Assembly: GCF_036032445.1 (NCBI RefSeq) | Contig: NZ_CP107932.1 | Span: forward strand, 3,846,501-3,910,500 | From: Nocardia sp. NBC_00416 | Lineage (GTDB): Bacteria > Actinomycetota > Actinomycetes > Mycobacteriales > Mycobacteriaceae | Direction of reading: 5' to 3' | Length of the DNA: 64,000 nt | Part shown: positions 27,069-35,723 of the stretch, piece by piece | Numbering within the stretch: the first letter of the stretch is position 1 | Layout of the letters: each line of letters begins with the position of its first letter | Notes under the pieces: generated by a model | Databases searched by the model: none | What the model saw: only the letters and a program-made list of their open reading frames with translations | Told to the model about the DNA's origin: nothing | Program-made: the position numbers and the translations under genes

Positions 27069-27719
27069 TCTCACCACAGCCAGCAGCGCACCGACCGTGC
27101 AGGCACCGAGCACACAACCCGCGAGCACATCGTGCGGGTAGTGGACCCCCGCCGCCACCCGCGATACCACTGCCACGGCCATCAACGCCACCACCGGAAC
27201 AGCCGACCTGCGCCACGTGACCACCAGCCCCACAGCCAGGCCCGCCGCAAGAGTTGCGTGATTGCTGGGAAAAGACCAATCACCGGCCGGCGGGCAAGAG
27301 GCGACCTCGACCGCCGAACGCACTGCGCGGCACGGTCGTTCCTCATCGACCACCAACTTCACAGCCTCACTGATCACATATGCCCCGACCGTGCCCAGTG
27401 CCGTCGCCCCGGTCGCCACTACCAGCGGCCACTGCCGGCCTCGGAAACCCGACCACCCCGACCGCGCCCACAGCACGCCCAGAACCAGCAGGCACCCCTC
27501 CCCGAACAACTCCACCAACCGCACCAGCGTCGGGGAGGAATCGAAGGCACCGGCCAGACCCCGATACATCGACACCGAAGGCCCCTCGGTGATCTCGACC
27601 GGACCCGGCTGCCCCAAACCTCCTGGGGACAGCCACACCACAACCACCCCACCGGCCAACACCACCAGTACCGCGACAAACAACCACCGGCCCATCTCGG
27701 CCCACACTCTCATTCGCAT
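26751..27719 (-). CDS. PAP2-family phosphatase with aberrant C-terminal tail
   Basis: This is a membrane protein whose PAP2 catalytic motifs are in order: KLVVDEERPC (KxxxxxxRP), WSFPSNHATLAAG (PSGH-type, here PSNH) and SRVAAGVHYPHDVLAG (SRxxxxxHxxxD). Such enzymes dephosphorylate lipid or prenyl diphosphates. The domain ends near residue 215; the remaining 106 residues or so are hydrophilic and lie antisense to the truncated LuxR frame, so they were probably acquired by a rearrangement that removed the native stop. Being next to the prenyl-diphosphate genes, it could act on polyprenyl diphosphates. Start ATG 27719 or 27713. Confidence 0.78.
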   Translation of the reverse strand: MRMRVWAEMGRWLFVAVLVVLAGGVVVVWLSPGGLGQPGPVEITEGPSVSMYRGLAGAFDSSPTLVRLVELFGEGCLLVLGVLWARSGWSGFRGRQWPLVVATGATALGTVGAYVISEAVKLVVDEERPCRAVRSAVEVASCPPAGDWSFPSNHATLAAGLAVGLVVTWRRSAVPVVALMAVAVVSRVAAGVHYPHDVLAGCVLGACTVGALLAVVRSAEPVVRGGIRRGDTGLVGHDRSGRAVVDAERGQDRTRMSFDRPLHHGQPARDLPVGQTGAEQSQDLPLPHGERFDPGSGARPAVGHRSRPGVRQVGNDSRGDLR

Positions 27720-27844
27720 GACGAATGACGTTAAGAGCGGCAACTACCCACCGCATCGCCCGAACGACCACCCATCCGATATGACCATCGTCAGGGTTGA
27801 CCACCCCGAAGACCCGGCATCCACAACCGAGGTTGCTGAATGAC

Positions 27845-27890
27845 TTTCGAATAACGATGCGAACACCGTGTAGACGTAGACGTCGTGGCT
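27845..27890 (-). pseudogene. Short fragment of an MHS-family transporter
   Basis: The frame reads HDVYVYTVFASLFESH, the TM1 region of the MHS transporter at 8216 (YDVYVYTVFASYFEGH). Bases 27859-27885 are a 27-nt exact reverse-complement match to 8356-8382, and flanking bases match partially. The match begins 4 bp beyond the idi stop codon, marking a recombination joint. Confidence 0.75.
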
Positions 27891-28488
27891 ACGGGCCCAT
27901 CCGGGCCGCGGGCGGCAGTTCGGCGTCCGCGGCAACGGGCCAGGTGAGAGGACTACCCAGCCGGGTGAGAATGGCCAGTTGTTCTAGGCACCACGGGGAG
28001 ATCGGTGCCAGCGTGGTGGCGGCCTGCGTGGCGAAGTCGTCCCAATCGAGCCAACAGGCCGTCGATACCTCGGCTGGGTTCGGGGTGGGCGAGCTATCGA
28101 CGATCGCTCGGTAGACGGGGCACAGCTCGTACTCGACGGTCCCGTCGAACATGACTGCGCGATATCTGAATGTGGGCACGACGAGATCGATTTCGGCGGT
28201 GCGAAGGCCGAGTTCGTCCGATAGTCGCCGCCGAACCGCGTCCGGAAGCGGCTCGCCGGGCGCGGGATGACCGCAAGCACTGTTGGTCCACACGCCCGGC
28301 CAGGTCTTCTTGTCGGTCGCGCGCTGTGTGGCCAGAAAGCGCCCGTCCTGTCCGAAGACATAGCAGGAGAACGCAAGGTGCAGCGGGGTGTGATCGGTGT
28401 GGACTCCAGCTTTCGGTGCGGTGCCGATGGCATAACCGGACTCGTCCAGGAGCACGACGCGCTCCTCGAGAGGGGGCGCTTCTACCAT
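27889..28488 (-). CDS. idi: Isopentenyl-diphosphate delta-isomerase (type 1, Nudix fold)
   Basis: This is a 199-residue protein. The family blocks are present: LAFSCYVFGQDGRFLATQRA, then WPGVWTNSACGHPAPGE, where the catalytic Cys is in NSACGHP, and VEYELCPVYRA with the catalytic Glu of the EYEL block. It interconverts IPP and DMAPP, which supplies starter units to the prenyl synthase just upstream. Its ATG (28488) overlaps that gene's stop (ATGA). It is the last gene of the terpenoid operon. The longer in-frame extension to 28713 lies inside the prenyl synthase gene and is not used. Confidence 0.93.
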   Translation of the reverse strand: MVEAPPLEERVVLLDESGYAIGTAPKAGVHTDHTPLHLAFSCYVFGQDGRFLATQRATDKKTWPGVWTNSACGHPAPGEPLPDAVRRRLSDELGLRTAEIDLVVPTFRYRAVMFDGTVEYELCPVYRAIVDSSPTPNPAEVSTACWLDWDDFATQAATTLAPISPWCLEQLAILTRLGSPLTWPVAADAELPPAARMGP

Positions 28489-29582
28489 CACTGATCCCGT
28501 CGGACGGCGGCCTGGGTCAGGAGGCGAAGCCTGACAGTAGCGGTCCCGGCGGGCAGTGCGGCAAACGCGGACTGTGCACGCAGGTCGGCCTGCTGCCGCG
28601 TCCAGTCCAGGGCTCCACAGGCCTCCACGAACCGCGTGGCTCGCGCCACGTCGGCAGTAGTCATCGGCCCATCGGATCGATACAGCTCGCGCAGGTCGGC
28701 GGCCTCCGGGCAACCCGAATCCAAGGCCGCTACCACCGGCAGCGACCGTTTGCGCCGGGCCAGGTCGTTACCGACCGGCTTGCCGGTCACGGCCGTATCA
28801 CCCACGATCCCGAGCACATCATCGGTGAACTGGAATGCCGCACCCAGTTCACGGCCGAAGTGGTCGAACGCGGCTACGGTGTCGGCGTCGGCGTCGGCGC
28901 ACAGCGCACCCAGTGCGCACGCGCAGCCCATCAGCGAACCGGTCTTCCCCAGCACCATCCGCATGTACTCGCCCGCCTCGACAGTCGGGCGGGACTCGAA
29001 CATCAAGTCCTCGTATTGACCCCGGCACATCTCCACTGTGGCTGCCTCGACTCGGCCCACCGCTTCGGCGACCGACGCAGTCGGCAGGTTCAGCAGCATC
29101 CGGATCGTCATCGCGTGCATCGCGTCCCCCAGCACGAGGGCCGCATCGCTGCCCCACACTCGCCACACGGTGGCTCGGCCGTGCCGCATCTCGTCGGCGT
29201 CCATCACATCGTCGTGAACCAGGGTGAAGTTGTGCAGCATCTCGATCGCCGCGGCAGCCGCCACAGCTGTCGACTCCGCGCCCCCGCAGGCGGCCGTGAC
29301 GGCGAACACGAGGGCCGCCCGCAGCCCTTTACCTGATCGTCCTCGAGTCGGGTGCCCTGTCTCGTCCCACCAGCCGAAGTGATAACCGGCCATGAGGCGC
29401 AAGGGATCCGGCAACTGTTCGACAGCCTCTCGCAGCGCCGGGTCGCACGACGTCCGCGCCTCGGCGAATATTTCTCCGGGATGGAGGTCCGCTGGCACTG
29501 GGCGAGGACCTTTGGTGGCGGCCGGCGAATCGCCGATCACCACCGTGGCGCTGCGGGCCGTGGCCGGATTCCGACCGGTCAT
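28488..29582 (-). CDS. Trans-polyprenyl diphosphate synthase (GGPP/FPP type)
   Basis: This is a 364-residue protein. The first Asp-rich motif is LVHDDVMDAD (DDxxD, about residues 122-127), the second is FTDDVLGIVGD with the DDxxD-like pattern spread as DDVLGIVGD, and GKPVGNDLARRKRSLP is the usual following block. The residues just before the first motif, AIEMLHNFTLVHDD, have Phe/Leu at the chain-length positions, so the product length is not certain (FPP, GGPP or longer). In the cluster it would supply the diphosphate to the terpene synthase encoded upstream. Confidence 0.9.
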   Translation of the reverse strand: MTGRNPATARSATVVIGDSPAATKGPRPVPADLHPGEIFAEARTSCDPALREAVEQLPDPLRLMAGYHFGWWDETGHPTRGRSGKGLRAALVFAVTAACGGAESTAVAAAAAIEMLHNFTLVHDDVMDADEMRHGRATVWRVWGSDAALVLGDAMHAMTIRMLLNLPTASVAEAVGRVEAATVEMCRGQYEDLMFESRPTVEAGEYMRMVLGKTGSLMGCACALGALCADADADTVAAFDHFGRELGAAFQFTDDVLGIVGDTAVTGKPVGNDLARRKRSLPVVAALDSGCPEAADLRELYRSDGPMTTADVARATRFVEACGALDWTRQQADLRAQSAFAALPAGTATVRLRLLTQAAVRRDQ

Positions 29583-29694
29583 ACAGCGGTGTCCCGTCCG
29601 GTGGCCGGGGCGAGTCGCCGCGTTGTGGCTATCGATGCCGCGTACCCGCTGTCGCGCCGGTCGCGGTGCTGGATGGTGCGCGATGTGGTGCGGA

Positions 29695-30786
29695 TCAACT
29701 GAATGCGGCCCTGTGTGTGGCGATCTCGCGGAATCCCCAATCGGCGACGTGGGTGGGCACGCTTCGGCTGTAACGGGCTGCTTCGGGATCGTAGCGACCG
29801 GACTTGTTGCGGTAGAGGAGTTCGAGGCCGGCGATGACGCTCTCCATGTCAGCGATGTGCTGCACCGTCCCGGTCCGGGTAGCTGCGTCCACCTTCATGA
29901 GATCGAGGAGCGCGGGAATACGACCTTTGGCAGTGAGGTAGTTGTCCAGGGCATGTTGAATGAGTCGGCGTACCTCGACATTCGCCTCGTCGTGGGAGGC
30001 GCCACCGCGTTCGAGCAGTATCACGGTGCTGTAGGTGCCACCGATCTGATCACGCTCACGATAGGCGGAGAAGACATCGTTGATCATGACCGCGACGTCG
30101 GCCAGAGCGTCGTGCATGCGCCGGAACTCGACCGTCTCCGAGATGGATACAGGCAGCTCCCACCCGCGCATCAGGGCATTCCAGTCGAACATCATCTGGA
30201 TGCCGACATCCGCGCGACGCCGAGACAGCAGAGTGGGAATATCCAGGGGTGTACCCAGCGCGTGGTCGATGGACTGTTGCTGGATTGCGGTGAAGAACAG
30301 GCGGGTACTCTCGCGCAGCCGCCCGAGCCAGACAGGGCCGGCGCCGGTGGCGGCAACACGGCGCATGATATCGGACAGCGCATCGCAGAACTGCACACCG
30401 GGATGGGGGTTGGTGCCGGGCACGGCGTAGAGCACGTCCAGGACCATGTCGAGGATGACGTGGACGACGTGGGGCGCCTCGAAGCCGGTGGTCACGTCGA
30501 ATTGGTCGTCGAGCAGGGTCAGGTAGGCGTTCCAGTCGGCCAGCAGATCGATGGCGTCACCGTCGGCGTCGGGATAGAAGCAGCCGACGACATTCTCGAA
30601 GTTCCAGCTGTCCAGGCGGGCCCGCTCGGCATCGGTGTTCACGAGCCGCATTCGGCCGGCCCAGTCGACCACGTGCTTGCGCGCCCGGGCGGCGGGCCGG
30701 TAACGAGTGGGAAACGGCAGGGGGACCGGGGCCCTGCGGGCCGCCTCCCCCGCGGCAACGGCACTGTCATCAGCGATATGGGTCAT
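29695..30786 (-). CDS. Class I terpene synthase
   Basis: This is a 363-residue protein. The Asp-rich Mg-binding motif is DDQFD at about residue 92, and the NSE/DTE-type triad is INDVFSAYRERD at about 236 (NDxxSxxxE). Near the C terminus is the RY pair in YDPEAARYSRS. This is the typical length and motif set of bacterial mono- to diterpene cyclases. It ionises a prenyl diphosphate and cyclises it. Its product cannot be predicted from the sequence. It sits between the cis-prenyltransferase and the trans-prenyl synthase genes, all on the minus strand. Confidence 0.92.
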   Translation of the reverse strand: MTHIADDSAVAAGEAARRAPVPLPFPTRYRPAARARKHVVDWAGRMRLVNTDAERARLDSWNFENVVGCFYPDADGDAIDLLADWNAYLTLLDDQFDVTTGFEAPHVVHVILDMVLDVLYAVPGTNPHPGVQFCDALSDIMRRVAATGAGPVWLGRLRESTRLFFTAIQQQSIDHALGTPLDIPTLLSRRRADVGIQMMFDWNALMRGWELPVSISETVEFRRMHDALADVAVMINDVFSAYRERDQIGGTYSTVILLERGGASHDEANVEVRRLIQHALDNYLTAKGRIPALLDLMKVDAATRTGTVQHIADMESVIAGLELLYRNKSGRYDPEAARYSRSVPTHVADWGFREIATHRAAFS

Positions 30787-30942
30787 GTCTTACTCCGATC
30801 CCGATGAGTCGGTGGAATGAGGGTGCGGCGGGGCGGGACGCGGCGTCGCTCCCGGCGCGCGAGTGTGCAGGGCGGCGGTCGAATCGGACCGAGTAGTCAC
30901 CGGCCGCCACCCTCCGTGCCGGGAGTTACACCCTTCTCGACT

Positions 30943-31695
30943 TCACTGTCCATATGTGCGAACGCGCTGCCTGTACCAGGACAGTGCACGAAGAAAGTCG
31001 GCATGCTGGAAGTCGGGCCAGGTCACTGGGCAGAAGTAGTACTCGGTGTAGGCGGTCTGCCAGGGCATGAAGCCGGACAGGCGCTGCTCGCCGGAGGTGC
31101 GGATGACCAGGTCCGGATCGGGCTGGCCCATGGTATCCAGATGCCGGGCGATATCCGCGGGGTCGACGTGCTGTATCAGGTCGTCCAAGCTGCCTGCCGC
31201 GCGATGTGCCACGAGCATTCTCTGAACACTGCGCGCGATCTCATCGTGACCACCATAGGCAACGGCGATATTCGCCGTCGGGCCGACGACCTGCTCGGTG
31301 TCGTCTGCGGCCCGAAACAATGCCTCGGTCCATCGCGCCGGCAATCGTTCCGGTACACCGAGGTAGCGAATACGCCACCGCTGTGTCGCGGCGATAGCCT
31401 GTGCCGTACTGACGATCACCCGGAGCAGGTCGTCGAGTTCGGTGTCGGGCCGGCGCAGGTTTTCGGTGGACAGGGGCCACAGGGTGACGACCTCGAGGTC
31501 GGCGATGTCCCGACACCAGGTGAGCAGGTCCAGGACCCGATCTCCCCCGTGCTGGTATCCCTTCGAGGTGCTGCGGCCATGGCTACGGGCCCAACGTCGA
31601 TTGCCGTCCAGGATGACGGCCAGATGCCGGAGCACCCCGCTTTCCGGTGGGTAATCGGATGCAGCGGTGGGCTGTGTCTCTATCAGCGGGTCCAT
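30943..31695 (-). CDS. Cis-prenyltransferase, Rv1086-like short-chain type
   Basis: This is a 250-residue protein. The UppS-family blocks are present: LAVILDGNRRWARSHG (catalytic Asp in DGNRRWA), LWPLSTENLRRP, AYGGHDEI and PDPDLVIRTSGEQRLSGF. The RLSGF variant and the ending WPDFQHADFLRALSWYRQR resemble mycobacterial Rv1086, the (2Z,6E)-farnesyl diphosphate synthase, more than the long-chain UppS. GGH replaces GGR in the third block. It would make a Z-configured prenyl diphosphate. It lies only 6 bp from the P450 stop, so it is co-transcribed with the terpenoid genes. Confidence 0.88.
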   Translation of the reverse strand: MDPLIETQPTAASDYPPESGVLRHLAVILDGNRRWARSHGRSTSKGYQHGGDRVLDLLTWCRDIADLEVVTLWPLSTENLRRPDTELDDLLRVIVSTAQAIAATQRWRIRYLGVPERLPARWTEALFRAADDTEQVVGPTANIAVAYGGHDEIARSVQRMLVAHRAAGSLDDLIQHVDPADIARHLDTMGQPDPDLVIRTSGEQRLSGFMPWQTAYTEYYFCPVTWPDFQHADFLRALSWYRQRVRTYGQ

Positions 31696-31701
31696 CGTGG
31701 C

Positions 31702-33141
31702 CTACGTTTCTTTTCCGGCCGGACAGCCGACGGACTTTCGTCCTTCGGGGAATGGCCGATCGGCTTGCAGTGGTGGTCGATGGACGTCACCCGACGGGGT
31801 GTGGGTGCGGGACGTGACACGCATCCGCAGGCCCGAGGGGTGCAGGGCTACAGCCGCAGCAGGGCGGACCTGCTGGCCGGGGACCGGGTCCAGGCGCCAG
31901 CGGGCGGTCATGGTGGCGAGGGCGAGGACTGCCTCGGTGAGAGCGAACTGGTCGCCGACGCATTTGCGGGCGCCTCCGCCGAACTGGATCGACGCGTTAC
32001 GTGGTGGCGCCGCGGCCTGAGCCCACCGGTCGGGGTCGAAACGCTCGGGGTCGGTGAAGACCTCTGGCCGATGGTGGATGAGATAGGGGCTGACCACAAC
32101 AGTCGTTCCGGGGGATACCGGGTATCCGCCGAGGTGGGTGTCGGCGGTGACGGTACGGGTGAGGATCCATCCCGGCGGATACAGTCGGAGGGTCTCGGTC
32201 ACGACGCGGCTCGTCAGCTCCAGTTTCGGCAAGTGCTCGAATCCGGCCGGAGCCCCTGCAAGTACCGCATCCACCTCTGCGTGAACCCGATCTCGTATGC
32301 CGGGGTTGCCGGCCAGCAGGTGCAGTGCCCAGGTCAGGGTATTGGCGGTGGTCTCCCACCCTGCGCCGAAAAGTGTGATGACCTGGTCTCTGATATCGGT
32401 GTCGGTCAGGGTTGCGTTTCTCTCCGATGTGCTTTCGTCGCGGGCGTCCAACAGCATCGACAGGAAATCGCCGTGGTCGGCGCCATCGGCCCGGCGCTCA
32501 GCGATGATGTCGCCGACGATCTGGCGCAGGCGGTCGCATGCGCGGCGGTAGCGGCGGTTGCCGGGTGTGGGAAGCCGGTCCAGCAGCCGTGGGGTGATCA
32601 ACCGCCGGAACATTTCCTCGGTGATCGTGGTGAGATCGTCAGCGGCGCGACGGGCGGCCTCGGATGAGAGACCCTGGGAGAACATCGTCTCCATCGCGAT
32701 CGCCATGGTGAGCTCGGCCATCTCCGCCGGTACATCCAAAACCTGGCCATCGTGCCAGCGGCTGGTGAAAGCAGCGGTATGGGCGGTCATCATCTGCGCG
32801 TACCCGGCAAGGCGCTCGCGACGGAAGGCGGGCTGGACGAGTTTGCGCTGCCGCCGGTGCAGATCATGCGGACAGGTGAGCAGGCCGTCGCCGAGCAACT
32901 CCCCTACCCGGTCGATGAGGAACCCGCCCTTGTCGAAAGTGCGGTCGTCCCGAAACACCTCGGCGGCCAGCTCCGGGCTGCAGACCACGACCACGCGGCC
33001 GGGGCCGAGGCGGATCTGGACCAGGTCACCGTAGGCGGGCAGGGAGGTCAGCAACGCGAGCGGATCACGGAGCAGTGGCACAACATGACCGAGCAGCGGC
33101 AGTCCGCCGGGCGCCTGCGGAATCACCTCTGATGCTGTCAT
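31702..33141 (-). CDS. Cytochrome P450 (terpene oxygenase type)
   Basis: This is a 479-residue protein. The I-helix oxygen-activation motif is FGAGWETTAN, the ExxR motif is ETLR, and the haem-binding loop is FGGGARKCVGDQ, with the axial Cys in KCVG. The motif set and length fit the CYP170/183-like bacterial sesquiterpene oxygenases often called pentalenene oxygenases. It is the first gene of the cluster and would oxidise the cyclised product using ferredoxin partners encoded elsewhere. The C-terminal tail of about 40 residues (THTPSGDVHRPPLQ onward) is unusual. Confidence 0.92.
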   Translation of the reverse strand: MTASEVIPQAPGGLPLLGHVVPLLRDPLALLTSLPAYGDLVQIRLGPGRVVVVCSPELAAEVFRDDRTFDKGGFLIDRVGELLGDGLLTCPHDLHRRQRKLVQPAFRRERLAGYAQMMTAHTAAFTSRWHDGQVLDVPAEMAELTMAIAMETMFSQGLSSEAARRAADDLTTITEEMFRRLITPRLLDRLPTPGNRRYRRACDRLRQIVGDIIAERRADGADHGDFLSMLLDARDESTSERNATLTDTDIRDQVITLFGAGWETTANTLTWALHLLAGNPGIRDRVHAEVDAVLAGAPAGFEHLPKLELTSRVVTETLRLYPPGWILTRTVTADTHLGGYPVSPGTTVVVSPYLIHHRPEVFTDPERFDPDRWAQAAAPPRNASIQFGGGARKCVGDQFALTEAVLALATMTARWRLDPVPGQQVRPAAAVALHPSGLRMRVTSRTHTPSGDVHRPPLQADRPFPEGRKSVGCPAGKET

Positions 33142-33516
33142 GACTGCTCTTCGGTGAACTGGAAAATTCTGTCACCACCGGAATCTCGACGCTTCGTCGG
33201 CCGGAACCTCATGCCCGGGCTGCGCGATTGTCGCGGATCACACCGGAAGTGGCCGGAGGCGGGTCGGGGTTGGCATATGTACATAAAAACCCTTGAGAGC
33301 ACGGGAAATAGCAATCCAAACCGCACGTCCGGTTCTCGGGCACACTCAATCACATCTCCCGAGCACACCCGACCATGGGCTTCCCAATCCTGGGATGATG
33401 CCCCGTGACTGATGTCACCGACATTCAGGCCTTGGTTGCCAGCGAATTGCCCCTTCTAGGCGGTGAATCCGAGTGCTGCTGGGCGGGTGGGGAAGTTGCG
33501 ACGGTGATGTCGGAGG
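33142..33516. other. Promoter region of the terpenoid cluster
   Basis: The promoter for the P450-to-idi operon must lie here. An inverted repeat CTCGGG (33335-33340) / CCCGAG (33358-33363) and an AT-rich stretch (33274-33295) are candidate signals. A 64-codon GTG frame (33405-33599, +) starting MTDVTDIQALVASELPLLGG overlaps the 3' end of the next gene. It resembles nothing I recognise and is not called. Confidence 0.35.
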
Positions 33517-34137
33517 TCATCGGCTGGTGCCGCGCTGTTCGTGCGCGGGGTGCTGGTGCCGCAGGATGGTTCTGGCCAGGGCAGCGGGTGTTCTCGTAGT
33601 CGTGTCGACGGTCATGTCGTAGGTGTAGCCGTGGTCGTGAACGGTATGTAAGTGACCGCGCGCCAGACCAATCGGGTGGCGTCGGTCCTGTTCTCGCTGT
33701 TCAGCGACGGCCAACGGGCAGGTGACGCCGACGAGCTGGACATCCAGGCCGGCCAGGGCGTCCATCCAGATCGGCAACAAGTCTGGGGTCAGGAGCATCT
33801 CGTCGATGACCAGATCGTCGCCGCCGCGCGCGAATGCGGCGGCTGCGGCGCATGCGGAGTGCAGCATGCGCCGCCCGACGTGGCCGTAGCGGATGACCAC
33901 GACCGGGTGACCGTCGGCGTCGTGGCCGCTGCGGTCATACCAGAATCCGTCGCGGCTGAGCGGGCCGTCGCGTCCACCGCCCCAGTTCGGTGGCGCCAGG
34001 CCGAACAGGGTGTCGATTCCCCAGTAGACGAACGGGGTATCGCTCTCGTCCTGGATAGCGCGGGCAAGGGTGGTCTTGCCTGAACTCGATATCCCGTTGA
34101 GGAGGATTACTCGACTTGGGAGTCCTGTGTTCGGCAT
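33517..34137 (-). CDS. Chloramphenicol 3-O-phosphotransferase-like kinase
   Basis: This 206-residue P-loop kinase has Walker A LNGISSSGKTTLARAIQ at about residues 13-29, YWGIDTLFGLAP with the catalytic Asp position of chloramphenicol phosphotransferases, and a LVIDEMLLTP strand. It belongs to the CPT family, whose type member from the chloramphenicol producer phosphorylates the drug, but whose many relatives have unknown small-molecule substrates. It is upstream of and co-directional with the terpenoid genes, though a 375-bp gap separates them. A tailoring, resistance or unrelated role is possible. Confidence 0.85.
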   Translation of the reverse strand: MPNTGLPSRVILLNGISSSGKTTLARAIQDESDTPFVYWGIDTLFGLAPPNWGGGRDGPLSRDGFWYDRSGHDADGHPVVVIRYGHVGRRMLHSACAAAAAFARGGDDLVIDEMLLTPDLLPIWMDALAGLDVQLVGVTCPLAVAEQREQDRRHPIGLARGHLHTVHDHGYTYDMTVDTTTRTPAALARTILRHQHPAHEQRGTSR

Positions 34138-34263
34138 CCGACCACACTATCCAGCCGCTCAGTGTGCGCACCGGGTTCAGCCTTTCGATCCAGCAACCGG
34201 ATCACCGGGAGATGACTTCGTCATGCTTACCCGGCAGAGACACTCCGGCGATTCGTGACCAGG

Positions 34264-34890
34264 TCAATCAGAGGACGGTGGAGCCCACAGAGTAGGGCTC
34301 AGCAGTGAGGTTTGCTCGATGGGGACCAAGCCGTCGTCAAGGTCCCGCAACCGGCGGTAGAGGGACCGCGTCGCGGTCTTGTCTTTCACCAAATTCTTCT
34401 GAACTGCCTTTTCGAGGATCGTTGCGGTGTTGACCACGAGAATGCGCCCAACTGGCTTACCTGCTGCGCGGCGGCGGTCGAGGTTGCCTGCTTCGACGGT
34501 GGCCATGGCCGCGCCGGCCTGTTCATCAATGATTACTGTGACGTCTTGGCCCTTTTCGGCGGCGACGAGGGCATGGGCGACGACCATCAGCTCGCCGAGG
34601 TCTTTGGCGTGCTTCTTGCGTTCATCCAGGGGCATCCGCGCCAACCGGGAGCCCACTGAATCGAGTTCGGTCCAATCGTCGGAGAGGACTTCGATCCACC
34701 TGGGTGTCAGCTTCGACCATTCGCGCTCAACAGGCTCGAACCGACGGTCGGTTCGAGCCTTTCGCAGAACTTCGGTTTCGACGGTTTCAGGCGTGCTGAT
34801 CTCTCCCAGCACCCCGATCAGTAGTCGGGCTTGGTTGACTGCCAGGAAGTTCAGAGCGGGACCTGCGTCGATGACCGGCCGTTGACTCAC
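34264..34890 (-). CDS. PIN-domain-like protein, third gene of XRE-ImmA operon
   Basis: This is a 208-residue protein. The frame opens with VIDAGPALNFLAVNQA, in which the first acidic residue of a PIN nuclease is the D of VIDA. It has KDLGELMVVAHALVAA (third acidic position) and VTVIIDEQAGAAMA near the C-terminal acid cluster, as in COG2405-like PIN proteins. This suggests an RNase or a relative of one. The GTG start overlaps the stop of the ImmA gene. With the XRE protein upstream it may be the toxin of the set; the identity is a fold-level inference. Confidence 0.7.
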   Translation of the reverse strand: MSQRPVIDAGPALNFLAVNQARLLIGVLGEISTPETVETEVLRKARTDRRFEPVEREWSKLTPRWIEVLSDDWTELDSVGSRLARMPLDERKKHAKDLGELMVVAHALVAAEKGQDVTVIIDEQAGAAMATVEAGNLDRRRAAGKPVGRILVVNTATILEKAVQKNLVKDKTATRSLYRRLRDLDDGLVPIEQTSLLSPTLWAPPSSD

Positions 34891-35723
34891 TCCCTGAGGC
34901 TATCGTTCATGTCTGCGTCGAACTCTGAGAGGTCGATCGAAACCTCTGGCAGCTCAGATGTTTTGCTCCAGCTCGGAGTCACGTTTACCTCAGCCGGTTG
35001 AAGTCCCTCCCTGCGCAGTTCTTCTTCGGCTTCATCAGCACTCAAGCCCCGTAGCGTCGCGATGGTTTGGATGGGCACCAGGTTCTGCAGCCAGCCCGAT
35101 ATCGCTCGGGCAAGCAGCCGCTGGGGGGCTCGGCGGCTGTTTGACGCCTCCGCCAGCGCCTGGTAACGCTCCATCCAGCCGAATTCGGCTGCCAGTGTCG
35201 GTGTGGTCACCGACATCCATTCGTCCTTGGTTGCTCTGTTGATGCGGCCGCATTGTTCCAAGGCGATCGCCGCGATCGTTGGCGAGACCAGGAACCGCTG
35301 CACTACCGCCGACAGGAGGGCGCGGCCCGGCCCGACGTGTTCGCTGGTGATCATCTCCTTCACCCCCTCTTGGGGTACCAGGAGATGTCTGGCGAAGCTG
35401 TTCGCGCGGCTCTCTATCGGGTTCGGTGAGTCAACAATCGCCTCTGCGGACCAGTCACCAAAGATAACGTGGGCCAGCTCGTGAGCGAGAGTGCTGCGCT
35501 GCCGCATCGGATGGATAGTGCGGGTCACAGCGATGTAGATAGGCCCGTCCGTCCCACGCCGCATTGTCATCCCGTGCTGGTTCGGCTCGGTGTCGAGAAC
35601 AGCGACGTCGGCTCCGACAGCCTGTTCGATCAGCGTCACCAAGTCACCCAGCGGAGCAGTGCCGAGGTTGTGCTGTTGCCGGAACCGCGTCGCTTCCTTC
35701 TGGCCCTCGGATTCCGCGCTCAC
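34887..35723 (-). CDS. ImmA/IrrE family metallopeptidase
   Basis: This is a 278-residue protein. The zinc site is STLAHELAHVIFGDW, with HExxH as HELAH (about residues 80-84) and the third ligand in the ESRANSFARHLLVP block. In the ImmA/IrrE family this protease cleaves its partner repressor on DNA damage or another signal. The GTG at 35723 overlaps the end of the XRE gene (GTGA), the usual immR-immA linkage. The C-terminal 130 residues extend beyond the protease domain and may sense the signal or bind the PIN protein encoded next. Confidence 0.88.
   Translation of the reverse strand: MSAESEGQKEATRFRQQHNLGTAPLGDLVTLIEQAVGADVAVLDTEPNQHGMTMRRGTDGPIYIAVTRTIHPMRQRSTLAHELAHVIFGDWSAEAIVDSPNPIESRANSFARHLLVPQEGVKEMITSEHVGPGRALLSAVVQRFLVSPTIAAIALEQCGRINRATKDEWMSVTTPTLAAEFGWMERYQALAEASNSRRAPQRLLARAISGWLQNLVPIQTIATLRGLSADEAEEELRREGLQPAEVNVTPSWSKTSELPEVSIDLSEFDADMNDSLRE

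Noticed and set aside
33405..33599. 64-codon + frame before the P450
   Set aside because: Overlaps the convergent kinase gene, and no ribosome site or family similarity was seen.
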